DNA of 64,000 bases from an uncultured Bacteroidales bacterium (GTDB taxonomy: Bacteria > Bacteroidota > Bacteroidia > Bacteroidales > F082), in NCBI GenBank assembly GCA_946185535.1, contig CAMHJX010000004.1, forward strand, positions 79,849 through 143,848, given 5' to 3'. Each line of letters begins with the position of its first letter. Within the stretch, counting starts at the first letter, position 1. Position numbers and translations under genes: made by a program. Shown here in pieces: positions 35,838-43,984 of this stretch. The notes under the pieces are model-generated. The model saw only the letters and a list, made by a program, of their open reading frames with translations, had not been told where the DNA came from and ran no database searches.

Positions 35838-37019
35838 ATGGATATGGACAAGAAGACTGTACGGATCATACCATCGAATCCCGATGACTTTGAAAGGCAA
35901 TTCGCTTACGTGGATTCCATCATCAACAAGCATCGCACAACCGCGATAGCCACGGTGAATATGGAGTCGTTGCTAACGGCTTGGGAAGTGGGTCAATACA
36001 TATCCATTCAATTAAAGTCTTCCCACTGGGGCAGCAAGGTGGTCAGCGAACTGGCCGATTACCTGAAGAGGCAAAATCCCAAACGTCGGGGATTCGGGAA
36101 ACGCCATCTTTATAATATGGTAAAGTTCTATGACACTTATAGCACCGATGATTTTCAGCGTCTTGGCGAGCATTTGAAATTGGATGAAATTGTGCAATTA
36201 CCGATTGCACAATTAGAAGACACTAACGGACAGAATGAAATTGTGCAATTGCCAATTGCACAAATTGACAGTGCTTTGAAGCCCATGCCTATTGTATTGA
36301 CTCTGAACACTTTCACAAACCATATTGAGATTCTTAACCGTTGTTCGACTAATGAAGAACGAGTGTTCTATATGTTGTATGCGGCTCACCAAAGGCTCAA
36401 GACCGAGGAGTTGCGCCGTTGTATCGTTACGCAAACGCATGTTGCTTTGTTGGGCAAGGAAAAAATGATGTCGCCAAAGTTGCGCGATAGTTATCCCAAC
36501 ATAGATTTCGTATTGAAAGACAAAGCCGTAGTGGATTTCTTGAACCTGCCTCAAAAACACAACGAGCACCATCTGCATAAAGGCTTGATTGAACACATGA
36601 AAGAATTCATCCTTGAGTTGGGCAAGGACTTCTTGTTTGTTGATAGCGAGTATGCCGTGCAGGTGGGTGGTTCCACAAAACGCATTGACTTGTTGTTTTA
36701 TCATAGGGCACTGCAATGTCTTGTGGCTATTGAGTTGAAGGCTGTCGATTTTGAGCCAGAATTTGTCGGGAAGATGGACATGTACCTTGAAGCCCTTGAC
36801 CGAGATGTGAAACGCGACAACGAAAACCCGAGCATTGGCATCATCCTGTGCCCCTCTGCCGACCGCAGCATGGTGGAATACACATTAAGCCGCTCGTTAA
36901 GCCCGACCATGGTGACCGAATATCGCCGCAAACTCATCCCACAAGAGGTGATGCAAAAGTCGTTGGACGAATATTGTTCGTATTTGGGTGCAAATTTGAA
37001 TGAAAATACTGATAATTAA
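35838..37019 (+). CDS. DUF1016/YhcG-type PD-(D/E)XK nuclease
   Basis: 393 residues. The N-terminal DUF1016_N domain reads LLTAWEVGQYISIQLKSSHWGSK and KRRGFGKRHLYNMVKFYDTY. The C-terminal nuclease domain has RIDLLFYHRALQCLVAIELK, giving the D ... E-x-K active site, and KMDMYLEALDRDVKRDNENP. A middle segment (residues about 116-143) contains two 17-residue copies of EIVQLPIAQ coded by palindromic repeats. Proteins of this family are linked to mobile elements and restriction-like islands, but their role is not settled. Start at 35838 (MDMDKKTVR) or 35844 cannot be decided; the -7 box ends at 35824. Confidence 0.88.
   Translation: MDMDKKTVRIIPSNPDDFERQFAYVDSIINKHRTTAIATVNMESLLTAWEVGQYISIQLKSSHWGSKVVSELADYLKRQNPKRRGFGKRHLYNMVKFYDTYSTDDFQRLGEHLKLDEIVQLPIAQLEDTNGQNEIVQLPIAQIDSALKPMPIVLTLNTFTNHIEILNRCSTNEERVFYMLYAAHQRLKTEELRRCIVTQTHVALLGKEKMMSPKLRDSYPNIDFVLKDKAVVDFLNLPQKHNEHHLHKGLIEHMKEFILELGKDFLFVDSEYAVQVGGSTKRIDLLFYHRALQCLVAIELKAVDFEPEFVGKMDMYLEALDRDVKRDNENPSIGIILCPSADRSMVEYTLSRSLSPTMVTEYRRKLIPQEVMQKSLDEYCSYLGANLNENTDN
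36189..36265. repeat. Two tandem palindromes inside the DUF1016 gene
   Basis: ATTGTGCAAT ... ATTGCACAAT occurs at 36189-36213 and again at 36240-36264, in phase at 51 nt (17 codons). Each copy is a hairpin with a short loop. The peptide EIVQLPIAQ is repeated as a result. Confidence 0.75.
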
Positions 37020-37100
37020 CACAATAATAATCAATAACTTAAAAACAAAAGAATAGACAAACAAATACAAACATATTAGCAGATAGCACTTGTTGCTGTC

Positions 37101-37228
37101 CTTGACTCTCAATTTTCCACAAGTCCCCATTTTCGGGGGCAACAACTCAAGGACAAGTTACAAATGCCGTAGTTGCTACGGCGTGGAATACTTGTTAGAG
37201 TTGTGGGCGTGGAAACCCGAGAGTCAAG
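37101..37228 (+). ncRNA. Candidate structured RNA (riboswitch-like or MITE)
   Basis: By eye the 128 nt fold into nested stems. P1 is CTTGACTCTC (37101-37110) / GAGAGTCAAG (37219-37228). P2 is TTTCCAC (37114-37120) / GTGGAAA (37209-37215). A side hairpin is CCCC/GGGG (37125-37138). P3 is ACAACTC (37142-37148) / GAGTTGT (37198-37204), P4 is ACAAGT (37153-37158) / ACTTGT (37190-37195), and the apical hairpin is GCCGTAG-TTG-CTACGGC (37166-37182). The 3' strand of P2 overlaps the 5' strand of the terminator hairpin that follows, as in an aptamer plus expression platform. It lies in an AT-rich gap before a secreted-protein gene. No known family is recognised. Confidence 0.5.
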
Positions 37229-37256
37229 CAAGGAATTGATTCCACGCTTTTTTTTT
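37207..37256 (+). terminator. Terminator competing with the structured RNA
   Basis: GCGTGGAA (37207-37214) pairs with TTCCACGC (37240-37247), followed by nine T residues (37248-37256). A second GCGTGGAA at 37181-37188 could pair with the same strand. Both 5' strands are also used by stems of the preceding structured RNA, so the terminator may be conditional. Confidence 0.65.
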
Positions 37257-37313
37257 ATGCAATTTGATAACAACAAATCATTAACAATAAACAAAAAGAA
37301 AGGAAACAAAGCT

Positions 37314-38654
37314 ATGAAGAAAATGCTTTTAATGATTGCTTGTATTGTTTTCTGTTTAATGGAAACTCAAGCAAAAAACAATGAAAGTTTAACAAACACA
37401 GAAAAACAAGTCATGGTTAGCCAAGAAGTTACGGTTAGCCAACAAACGGAAAATGACACAATAATCACATTTAGTCAATTGCAAAACGCAGTTGGCCATG
37501 TAGTTCGAATTTGTGCCAATAAATATGACCGTGCACTTGTTTATGCTCCAGAAGGTTGTAATGACTTCGTTTGGGCAATTGGTGATGAAGCAATTTACAA
37601 TGTCAGCCCAGTAATACTAAACAAAAACCAATCTAATCATTTTTCTTGCTGGTTTTATGGTTGTGGCCACGATTTTGGCTTCGACGTTTACTTCATAGAC
37701 CCCAACGTCCCCACCGAGACCACCGAAGAAATCTGGATCCACAGCGGCGAGCTTGCCGAGCTATCGGCTGTCGGAAGCGACTCGGCCAGCATGTACAGCA
37801 TCCGCTGGAATACAGGCGAAGAAGAAAACGTAATCTACAAACCGGCGGGAACCTACATCGCCGGAATCTCTGACATGTGTGCAACTGCATACAGGACGAA
37901 AATCGTCAAAGAGAGTGTCGAAATCGACCTTGCTACTTGCGACCTTGAGAGCAACTTAAACATGGTCACATGGCCCACTACCGAGGCACAAGCCCAGTAC
38001 ATAGACCATGTCATCGTGAAGCGCGACGGCCTACAGGTCGGCACAGCCAACTACTCCGACGGCCAGTTCATCGACAACATCGGAAGCGATGCTGCATCCC
38101 GTACTTACACACTCACAGCCATCGCCACTGATGGCACAGAATGTCCCATCGTAAGCTATCCTAAGGAAACGATACACATGAGCTACACTTTGGGCATGAA
38201 CAACACCATCGAAATCGGATGGAACACCCCGACGGGATACGACTTGTTAGGCTACAATGTCTGCGAATGGCATGAAAACGATGGTTCGCTCAACGTCATT
38301 GATTATGTCGGTGCTAGCGTCACCAGCTACACCTGCTCGCAAAGCCAGTTCGACCAGGGTTACATTGTCGTGCAAGGCGTTGAAGCAGGCAAGGATGGCG
38401 AAACGCGCCTGCTCTCCAACCGCAGCATGGACCTTGTCGGTCTTGGTGAGAACGAGGCCACGACGTTCAAAGTCTATCCGAATCCTGCCAAAGACCGTTT
38501 CACGATTGAGGGCACGGGCACATTGACTGTCACCAACACCCTTGGGCAGACTGTTTTGACCCGCGAAATCGACGGAAAAGCCACTATGGAATTACCGCAA
38601 GGCCTGTATTTTGTGAAATTGTGCGGTGTCACGCGGAAGGTTGTGGTGGAATAA
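37314..38654 (+). CDS. Secreted T9SS-sorted protein, mosaic composition
   Basis: 446 residues. A signal peptide (MKKMLLMIACIVFCLMETQA) is followed by a Cys-containing N-terminal domain (ALVYAPEGCNDFVWAIGDE), beta-rich fibronectin-like domains and a type A sorting domain (VYPNPAKDRFTIEG ... LYFVKLCGVTRKVVVE). No catalytic motif is recognised. The first about 120 codons are AT-rich and Lys/Asn-rich, while the rest is clearly more GC-rich, with a change near base 37680. The gene may have been joined from two sources. The ATG at 37314 is chosen for the signal peptide. Expression may be controlled by the structured RNA upstream. Confidence 0.85.
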   Translation: MKKMLLMIACIVFCLMETQAKNNESLTNTEKQVMVSQEVTVSQQTENDTIITFSQLQNAVGHVVRICANKYDRALVYAPEGCNDFVWAIGDEAIYNVSPVILNKNQSNHFSCWFYGCGHDFGFDVYFIDPNVPTETTEEIWIHSGELAELSAVGSDSASMYSIRWNTGEEENVIYKPAGTYIAGISDMCATAYRTKIVKESVEIDLATCDLESNLNMVTWPTTEAQAQYIDHVIVKRDGLQVGTANYSDGQFIDNIGSDAASRTYTLTAIATDGTECPIVSYPKETIHMSYTLGMNNTIEIGWNTPTGYDLLGYNVCEWHENDGSLNVIDYVGASVTSYTCSQSQFDQGYIVVQGVEAGKDGETRLLSNRSMDLVGLGENEATTFKVYPNPAKDRFTIEGTGTLTVTNTLGQTVLTREIDGKATMELPQGLYFVKLCGVTRKVVVE

Positions 38655-38693
38655 CTTTTGGCACGCAAAATACGCTGAACTATGTGAATTTGC

Positions 38694-38812
38694 TGTCGCT
38701 TTGCGCCAACGCGCTTTGCGTCATTGCGAGGAGGCACGACGAAGCAATCCAGAGAGTCGGCCAATACCATTCGTCTGGATTGCTTCGTTCCTCGCAATGA
38801 CGCGAAGCGACA
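38694..38812. repeat. Composite palindrome, GCAATGACG/CGTCATTGC family
   Basis: Three sets of paired arms are nested: TGTCGCT (38694-38700) / AGCGACA (38806-38812), GCGTCATTGCGAGGA (38718-38732) / TCCTCGCAATGACGC (38789-38803), and CGAAGCAATCCAG (38740-38752) / CTGGATTGCTTCG (38775-38787). It looks like a MITE. Similar CGTCATTGCGAGGA-type repeats are known from many unrelated bacterial genomes. Confidence 0.75.
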
Positions 38813-38823
38813 CCAAGTTTGTG

Positions 38824-38898
38824 TCCGGCAGGCTTCTGCGAGTTCTGCGTGAAAAAACACGTCCGGCAGGTTCTGCGTATTCTGCGAATTCTGCGTGA
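38824..38898 (+). repeat. Nonamer-type tandem repeat (TTCTGCGTA)
   Basis: Five degenerate copies of TTCTGCGTA/TTCTGCGAA together with two copies of GTCCGGCAGG lie between the MITE-like palindrome and the Rpn nuclease gene. Nothing else is seen in the 38655-39017 gap. Confidence 0.55.
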
Positions 38899-39017
38899 GG
38901 AAAACGAACAATCCTCGGCTTTCGGGTCGGGGATTGTTTGTTTCTCGGTTGAGGGTGTTTTTTCGTACAGATTTACGATTGAATCGAAAGGAGTTTTCGC
39001 ATTTGGACAAAAACATC

Positions 39018-39863
39018 CTACAAACCATCAATTTCCTCTAACGTCAAATCAGTTACTTGTGAAATGATGGAGTAGTCTATCCCTAAGGCCTTCATTTTAC
39101 GGGCATTTTCGTTTTTTTCGTTCAAAACGCCCTTTTGGTATGAGGTGTCCATCGAGTTCTTCAAATCGCGATAAATCTTCACACTGTCTTCGTACTCAAG
39201 GATTTCTTCGGGGGTGAATCGCGCAATTTCAGCCTGTTCGAATAGTTTCTTGAAAACACGTTCTTGCAATGCGGCAGGCCGGTCGAAAAGTCGGGTGAGG
39301 TTTTTTAAGACAAACAGCCATTTGTCCAACATCCCATCGAGTTCATCCTCGGTCTTGTTGAACTTGGGCATTTCCAAATAAATGAAAGTCAACTTGTCGT
39401 AAAAAACGTGTTTGTCATCCTTGTCCATCAATTTCACTTCGTGATGGAAGCAACTTGGTGCATATTCGTCCTCGGGGAACACAAAATTCAGGATGCCGAC
39501 CGTATAAACGCTTTTCAGTTCAAAGTTCCAATCGGAGCCACGTTGACCTTGTTGCTGGATGGGAAATGAGGCATAGAAAACGCTGCGATCCTTGAAGAAA
39601 GCCTGTTCGGTTTTTTGCATCTCAACGATGATTTTCTCACCTTTCTCTGTCTCGCAATACACATCAAAAATGGCCCGCCGACTGCCGTATGCGCTTATTT
39701 GTTCGTTGGGCAAATAAGTGATGTCGGTGATGACCTCATCGCCACGAAACAGCGCATTGAGAAAACTGATGAGCAAGTCCTTGTTCATCTCGGTGCCGAA
39801 TAGTTTCTTGAAACCAAAGTCGGTGTAAGGGTTGACGTAACGTTCTCTTCTCTCGTCAATCAT
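39018..39863 (-). CDS. Rpn family PD-(D/E)XK nuclease/putative transposase
   Basis: 281 residues. The N-terminal block VNPYTDFGFKKLFGTEMNKD and the active-site pattern FDVYCETEKGEKIIVEMQK (D ... E-x-Q-K) mark the PDDEXK/Rpn recombination-promoting family. It ends KMKALGIDYSIISQVTDLTLEEIDGL, typical of the family. Such proteins promote RecA-independent recombination and are often multi-copy. The neighbouring MITE-like repeat may be a substrate, which is inference. Confidence 0.88.
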   Translation of the reverse strand: MIDERRERYVNPYTDFGFKKLFGTEMNKDLLISFLNALFRGDEVITDITYLPNEQISAYGSRRAIFDVYCETEKGEKIIVEMQKTEQAFFKDRSVFYASFPIQQQGQRGSDWNFELKSVYTVGILNFVFPEDEYAPSCFHHEVKLMDKDDKHVFYDKLTFIYLEMPKFNKTEDELDGMLDKWLFVLKNLTRLFDRPAALQERVFKKLFEQAEIARFTPEEILEYEDSVKIYRDLKNSMDTSYQKGVLNEKNENARKMKALGIDYSIISQVTDLTLEEIDGL

Positions 39864-39936
39864 GGTTTGATGATGATTTATCGGTGCAAAGTTAACATAA
39901 AAAACTGTACAAGCAATCTAAACGGGAAAAAATCCG

Positions 39937-39944
39937 TACCTTTG
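39937..39944 (+). promoter_or_regulatory. -7 box for etfB
   Basis: TACCTTTG, followed by CC and GCG, lies 33 nt before the etfB ATG. The -33 element is unclear. Confidence 0.6.
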
Positions 39945-39976
39945 CCGCGAAATTTGAAAACGAGAAATTTTATTTT

Positions 39977-40852
39977 ATGACCAAAGCTTTGAAAATCGTG
40001 GTGCTTGCCAAGCAGGTGCCCGATACTAGGAATGTGGGCAAAGACGCCATGACGCCGGAAGGCACCGTCAACCGCGCCGCCCTGCCCGCCATCTTCAACC
40101 CCGAAGACCTGAATGCCCTTGAACAGGCCCTGCGCCTCAAGGAGCAACATCCAGGCAGCACCGTCGGCGTGCTCACCATGGGCCCGCCGCGCGCCGGTGA
40201 GATCATCCGCCAAGGCCTCTTCCGCGGAGCCGACACGGGCTGGCTGCTCACCGACCGCCTCTTTGCAGGCGCCGACACCCTCGCCACTTCGTATGCCCTC
40301 GCCACCGCCATCAAGAAAATTGGCGATGTCGACATCGTCATCGGAGGCCGTCAGGCCATCGACGGCGACACCGCTCAGGTGGGTCCCCAAGTGGCACAGA
40401 AACTGGGGCTCAACCAAGTGACTTACGCCGAGGAAATCCTCAAGATCGAAAACAACATCGCCACTATCCGCCGCCATATCGACGGTGGCGTGGAGACCGT
40501 GGAAGTGCCGCTGCCCTGCGTGATTACCGTCAACGGCAGCGCTGCACCCTGCCGTCCCTGCAACGCCAAGTTGGTGATGAAATACAAGTATGCCTCATGT
40601 CCGCTGGAGCGTCAGCCCGAAGATCCTCGCGCCGACCTCTATGCCAGCCGCGACTACCTCAACCTCAACCAGTGGAGCGTGGCCGACGTGGATGGCGACC
40701 CCAACCAGTGCGGCCTCTCTGGTAGTCCCACCAAGGTGAAAACCGTGCAGAACATCGTCTTTCAGGCCAAGGAGAGCAAGACCCTCACGGCCAGCGACGC
40801 CGATGTGGAAGGCCTAATTAAAGAGTTACTTGAAGAAAAGATAATTGGATGA
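39977..40852 (+). CDS. etfB: Electron transfer flavoprotein subunit beta
   Basis: 291 residues. ETF-beta features are VVLAKQVPDTRNVGKDAM, VDIVIGGRQAIDGDTAQVGPQ and the central FMN/AMP-binding region. With EtfA it carries electrons between acyl-CoA dehydrogenases and the electron transfer chain. It is first in the operon etfB-etfA-acyl-CoA dehydrogenase and is probably involved in butyryl-CoA or amino acid fermentation. The extra length and the C-terminal KTLTASDADVEGLIKELLEE tail are ordinary for the family. Confidence 0.93.
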   Translation: MTKALKIVVLAKQVPDTRNVGKDAMTPEGTVNRAALPAIFNPEDLNALEQALRLKEQHPGSTVGVLTMGPPRAGEIIRQGLFRGADTGWLLTDRLFAGADTLATSYALATAIKKIGDVDIVIGGRQAIDGDTAQVGPQVAQKLGLNQVTYAEEILKIENNIATIRRHIDGGVETVEVPLPCVITVNGSAAPCRPCNAKLVMKYKYASCPLERQPEDPRADLYASRDYLNLNQWSVADVDGDPNQCGLSGSPTKVKTVQNIVFQAKESKTLTASDADVEGLIKELLEEKIIG

Positions 40853-40922
40853 CGCGAGACTACGAGACGCGAGACACGAGACTTTGGTTTGTCCCGCGTC
40901 CCGCAGTCCCGTGTCCCGAGTC
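40853..40922. repeat. Octamer repeat with inverted arms before etfA
   Basis: GCGAGAC/ACGAGAC units (40853-40891) are followed by GTCCCGC/GTCCCGT units (40901-40922). It ends about 15 nt before the etfA ATG. Same family as at 7361-7443 and 19671-19748. Confidence 0.65.
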
Positions 40923-40937
40923 AAAAAAGAATGAACT

Positions 40938-41960
40938 ATGAATAACGTATTCGTATATATCGAGACCGAATGCACTCAAGTGGCCGAAGTCTCCCAGGAG
41001 TTGCTTACCAAAGGGCGTAAATTGGCCGACCAGCTGGGCGTGGAACTGCACGCTGTCGTGGCTGGCACTGGCATCAAAGGCAAGGTGGAAGACCAAATCC
41101 TGCCTTACGGTGTGGATAAGCTGTTCGCCTTCGACGGCGAAGGCTTGTTCCCCTACACCTCTGCCCCCCACACCGATATCCTCGTCAACCTCTTCAAGGA
41201 GGAACAACCGCAGATCTGCCTGATGGGCGCCACCGTCATCGGTCGTGACCTCGGTCCGCGCGTCAGCTCTTCACTGACCAGCGGCCTCACCGCCGACTGC
41301 ACCCAACTCGAAATCGGTGACTTCGACGACGTCAAGACCAAGAAGCACTACGACAACCTGCTTTATCAGATTCGTCCCGCATTCGGTGGCAACATCGTGG
41401 CGACCATCGTCAACCCTGACCACCGTCCGCAGATGGCTACCGTCCGCTCGGGCGTGATGCAGAAAGCCATCTACGAAGGCAAGGCGAAGAATGAAGTCGT
41501 CTATCCCGAGGTGAGCAAGTATGTCTCGCCCGAGGCTTATGTCGTCAAGGTTCTCGACCACCATGTGGAGGCTGCCAAGCACAACCTGAAAGGCTCACCC
41601 ATCGTGGTGGCTGGTGGTTACGGCATGGGTTCGAAGGAAGGCTTCGACATGCTGTTTGAACTCGCCAAGGTGCTTCATGGCGAAGTCGGTGCCTCGCGTG
41701 CCGCCGTCGATGCGGGCTTCTGCGACACCGACCGCCAGATTGGTCAGACGGGCGTCACCGTGCATCCGAAGGTGTATATCGCCTGCGGTATCAGCGGTCA
41801 GATCCAACACATCGCCGGTATGCAGGACTCCAAAATCATCATCTCGGTGAACAGCGACCCCGATGCACCTATTAATAAGATTGCGGACTATGTGATTGTA
41901 GGAACGGTTGAAGAAGTCGTCCCGAAATTGATAAAATATTACAAACAGAATTCGAAATAA
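40938..41960 (+). CDS. etfA: Electron transfer flavoprotein subunit alpha
   Basis: 340 residues. The FAD-binding C-terminal domain has the ETF-alpha motif RAAVDAGFCDTDRQIGQTG, HPKVYIACGISGQIQHIAGM and INSDPDAPI-like (SVNSDPDAPINKIADYVIVG). It pairs with EtfB, and its N-terminal domain is complete. Second gene in the operon. The perfect palindrome after it could be an mRNA stability or attenuation site. Confidence 0.94.
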   Translation: MNNVFVYIETECTQVAEVSQELLTKGRKLADQLGVELHAVVAGTGIKGKVEDQILPYGVDKLFAFDGEGLFPYTSAPHTDILVNLFKEEQPQICLMGATVIGRDLGPRVSSSLTSGLTADCTQLEIGDFDDVKTKKHYDNLLYQIRPAFGGNIVATIVNPDHRPQMATVRSGVMQKAIYEGKAKNEVVYPEVSKYVSPEAYVVKVLDHHVEAAKHNLKGSPIVVAGGYGMGSKEGFDMLFELAKVLHGEVGASRAAVDAGFCDTDRQIGQTGVTVHPKVYIACGISGQIQHIAGMQDSKIIISVNSDPDAPINKIADYVIVGTVEEVVPKLIKYYKQNSK

Positions 41961-41971
41961 TTGTTGTGTTT

Positions 41972-41999
41972 GTAGAGACGCGATTAATCGCGTCTCTAC
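41972..41999. repeat. 28-bp perfect palindrome
   Basis: Half-site GTAGAGACGCGATT followed immediately by its complement. It lies in the 67-nt gap between etfA and the acyl-CoA dehydrogenase gene. Similar GAGACGCGATTAATCGCGTC repeats are known as scattered palindromes in several bacteria. Confidence 0.75.
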
Positions 42000-42027
42000 C
42001 AGGCACATACAATAAAAATAGAACAAA

Positions 42028-43755
42028 ATGGCAAACTATTATAACGACAACCCGAACCTGCAATTCTATCTCGACCACCCGCTGATGAAGCGCATCGTCG
42101 AGTTGAAGGAACGCAATTTCGCTGATAAGGATACCTACGAAGATGCTCCCGTCGACTACGAAGACGCGATGGAGAACTATCGTCGCGTGCTCGACATCAC
42201 GGGCGACATCACCGCCAACATCATCGAACCCAACTCCGAGAGTGTCGACCTCGAAGGTCCGCATTTGGAGAATGGCCGCATGATCTATGCCTCCAAGACT
42301 GTGGAGAACCTCGATGCCTGCACCAAGGGCGGCCTTTGGGGCGTTTCCATGCCGCGCCGTTACGGCGGCTTGAACCTACCCATCACAGTCTTCTCCATGC
42401 TGAGCGAGATGGTGGCCAGCGCCGATGCTGGTTTCCAGAACATTTGGTCGCTGCAGTCATGTATCGACACCTTGTATGAATTCGGCAACGAGGAACAGCG
42501 CATGAAATACATCCCGCGCGTTTGCGCTGGCGAGACCATGTCGATGGACCTCACCGAGCCCGATGCCGGTTCCGACCTGCAGAGCGTGATGCTGAAGGCC
42601 ACCTATAGCGAGAAGGACGGTTGCTATCTGCTCAACGGCGTGAAGCGTTTCATCACCAACGGCGACTCCAATATCCACCTTGTGTTGGCTCGTTCCGAAG
42701 AAGGCACCAAGGACGGTCGTGGCCTATCAATGTTCATCTACGACAAGCGTCAGGGCGGCGTCAACGTGCGTCACATTGAGCATAAGCTTGGTATCCACGG
42801 TTCACCCACCTGCGAGTTGACTTACAAGAACGCCAAGGCCGAACTTTGCGGTGAAACCCGTCTGGGCCTTATCAAGTACGTCATGGCTCTGATGAATAGT
42901 GCTCGTCTCGGTATTGCTGCGCAGTCCGTCGGTCTGGGACAGGAGGCTTACAATGAGGCTCTGAAGTATGCCAGCGAACGTCAGCAGTTCCACAAGAGAA
43001 TCATCGAATTCCCCGCTGTTTACGACATGCTTTCGCGCATGAAGGCCAAGATCGACGCTGGTCGTTCGCTGCTTTACATGACTGCCCGTTATGTGGACAT
43101 CTACAAGTGCCTTGAGGACATCCAGCGCGAGCGTCCGCTGACGCCCGAGGAGCGCGCCGAGTGCAAGAAGTACTCGCGTCTTGCCGATGCCTTCACGCCT
43201 TTGGCCAAGGGCATGAACTCCGAGTATGCCAACCAGAACGCCTACGATGCCATCAGCATCCACGGTGGTTCGGGCTTCATCATGGAGTACAAGTGCCAGC
43301 GCCTCTACCGCGATGCCCGTATCTTCTCGATTTACGAAGGCACGACGCAGTTGCAGGTGGTGGCCGCCATCCGTTACATCACCAACGGCACCTACCTCAC
43401 CATCATGAAGGAAATGCTCGAAAACGAAGTCTCCGAGGACCTGAAGCCCTTGCAGAACACGGTGCGCACCCTCGTGGAACTCTACGAGCAGAGCATCAAC
43501 TACGTGAAGGGCGCCAACAACCAGGAGGTTCAGGACTTCTTGGCCCGTCGTCTCTACGACATGACCGGCGACATCATGATGTCGCTGCTCATCCTCGATG
43601 ACGCCACTCACGCCCCGCATCTCTTCACCCAGTCGGCCAACGTCTATGTCCACGCCGCCGAAGAAGACGTCATCGGCAAGAGCATCTACGTGAAGAACTT
43701 CATCGAGGAAGACCTGGTGAACTTCAGGGCGAAGGCGAAAGAAGTGGCTGAGTAA
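42028..43755 (+). CDS. Acyl-CoA dehydrogenase, long form
   Basis: 575 residues. The core has FAD/substrate motifs (MSMDLTEPDAGSDLQS, FITNGDSNIHLVLARSE, SIHGGSGFIMEYKCQRL, SIYEGTTQLQVVAAIRYITNG). The usual fold is about 380 residues; an additional C-terminal domain of about 150 residues (LKPLQNTVRTLVELYEQSINY) is present, as in DmdC/AcdC-type long members. It probably oxidises an acyl-CoA and passes electrons to EtfBA, and may be butyryl-CoA dehydrogenase-like. Third gene in the operon. Confidence 0.92.
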   Translation: MANYYNDNPNLQFYLDHPLMKRIVELKERNFADKDTYEDAPVDYEDAMENYRRVLDITGDITANIIEPNSESVDLEGPHLENGRMIYASKTVENLDACTKGGLWGVSMPRRYGGLNLPITVFSMLSEMVASADAGFQNIWSLQSCIDTLYEFGNEEQRMKYIPRVCAGETMSMDLTEPDAGSDLQSVMLKATYSEKDGCYLLNGVKRFITNGDSNIHLVLARSEEGTKDGRGLSMFIYDKRQGGVNVRHIEHKLGIHGSPTCELTYKNAKAELCGETRLGLIKYVMALMNSARLGIAAQSVGLGQEAYNEALKYASERQQFHKRIIEFPAVYDMLSRMKAKIDAGRSLLYMTARYVDIYKCLEDIQRERPLTPEERAECKKYSRLADAFTPLAKGMNSEYANQNAYDAISIHGGSGFIMEYKCQRLYRDARIFSIYEGTTQLQVVAAIRYITNGTYLTIMKEMLENEVSEDLKPLQNTVRTLVELYEQSINYVKGANNQEVQDFLARRLYDMTGDIMMSLLILDDATHAPHLFTQSANVYVHAAEEDVIGKSIYVKNFIEEDLVNFRAKAKEVAE

Positions 43756-43777
43756 TCAGGCTTTTATTCTAAAGGAA

Positions 43778-43811
43778 AAGTGCGCTTTATTTCTTGAAGC
43801 GTACTTTTTTT
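43778..43811 (+). terminator. Terminator of the etf operon
   Basis: AAGTGCGCTT (43778-43787) pairs with AAGCGTACTT (43797-43806, one G-T pair). T7 follows. Confidence 0.8.
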
Positions 43812-43830
43812 GTGGTCATTGTTGGTAATT

Positions 43831-43946
43831 TTACATTTTAAAATGTAAGAAATGCACTTAGTTTTACATGTTGAAATATAAAAACTGGAAACTATTTACA
43901 TCTTAAAATGTAAAAAATAGATATTTATTTGCATATTAAAATGTAA
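43831..43946 (+). promoter_or_regulatory. Four phased palindromic operators before the AAA_14 gene
   Basis: Site 1 is TTACATTTTAAAATGTAA (43831-43848), a perfect palindrome. Degenerate copies lie at 43864-43881, 43896-43913 and 43929-43946. The spacing is 33, 32 and 33 nt, about three helical turns. Site 4 covers the probable -33 TTTG of the following promoter. It looks like a co-operative repressor array; the regulator is unknown and may be the ATPase itself or a distant protein. Confidence 0.7.
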
Positions 43947-43951
43947 ATATG

Positions 43952-43959
43952 TATTTTTG
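43952..43959 (+). promoter_or_regulatory. -7 box of the AAA_14 gene
   Basis: TATTTTTG followed by CA. A TTTG (43928-43931) at the expected distance of about 20 nt lies inside operator site 4. The ATG is at 43985. Confidence 0.65.
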
Positions 43960-43984
43960 CACGGTCAATCAATAATAAAAAACG

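Noticed and set aside
37101-37228. Retron ncRNA or hammerhead-type ribozyme
   Set aside because: No reverse transcriptase gene is near, and the hammerhead core CTGATGA is not present.
43831-43946. CRISPR-like array
   Set aside because: The repeats are only 18 bp and palindromic, the intervening 14-15 nt are too short for spacers and no cas gene is present.
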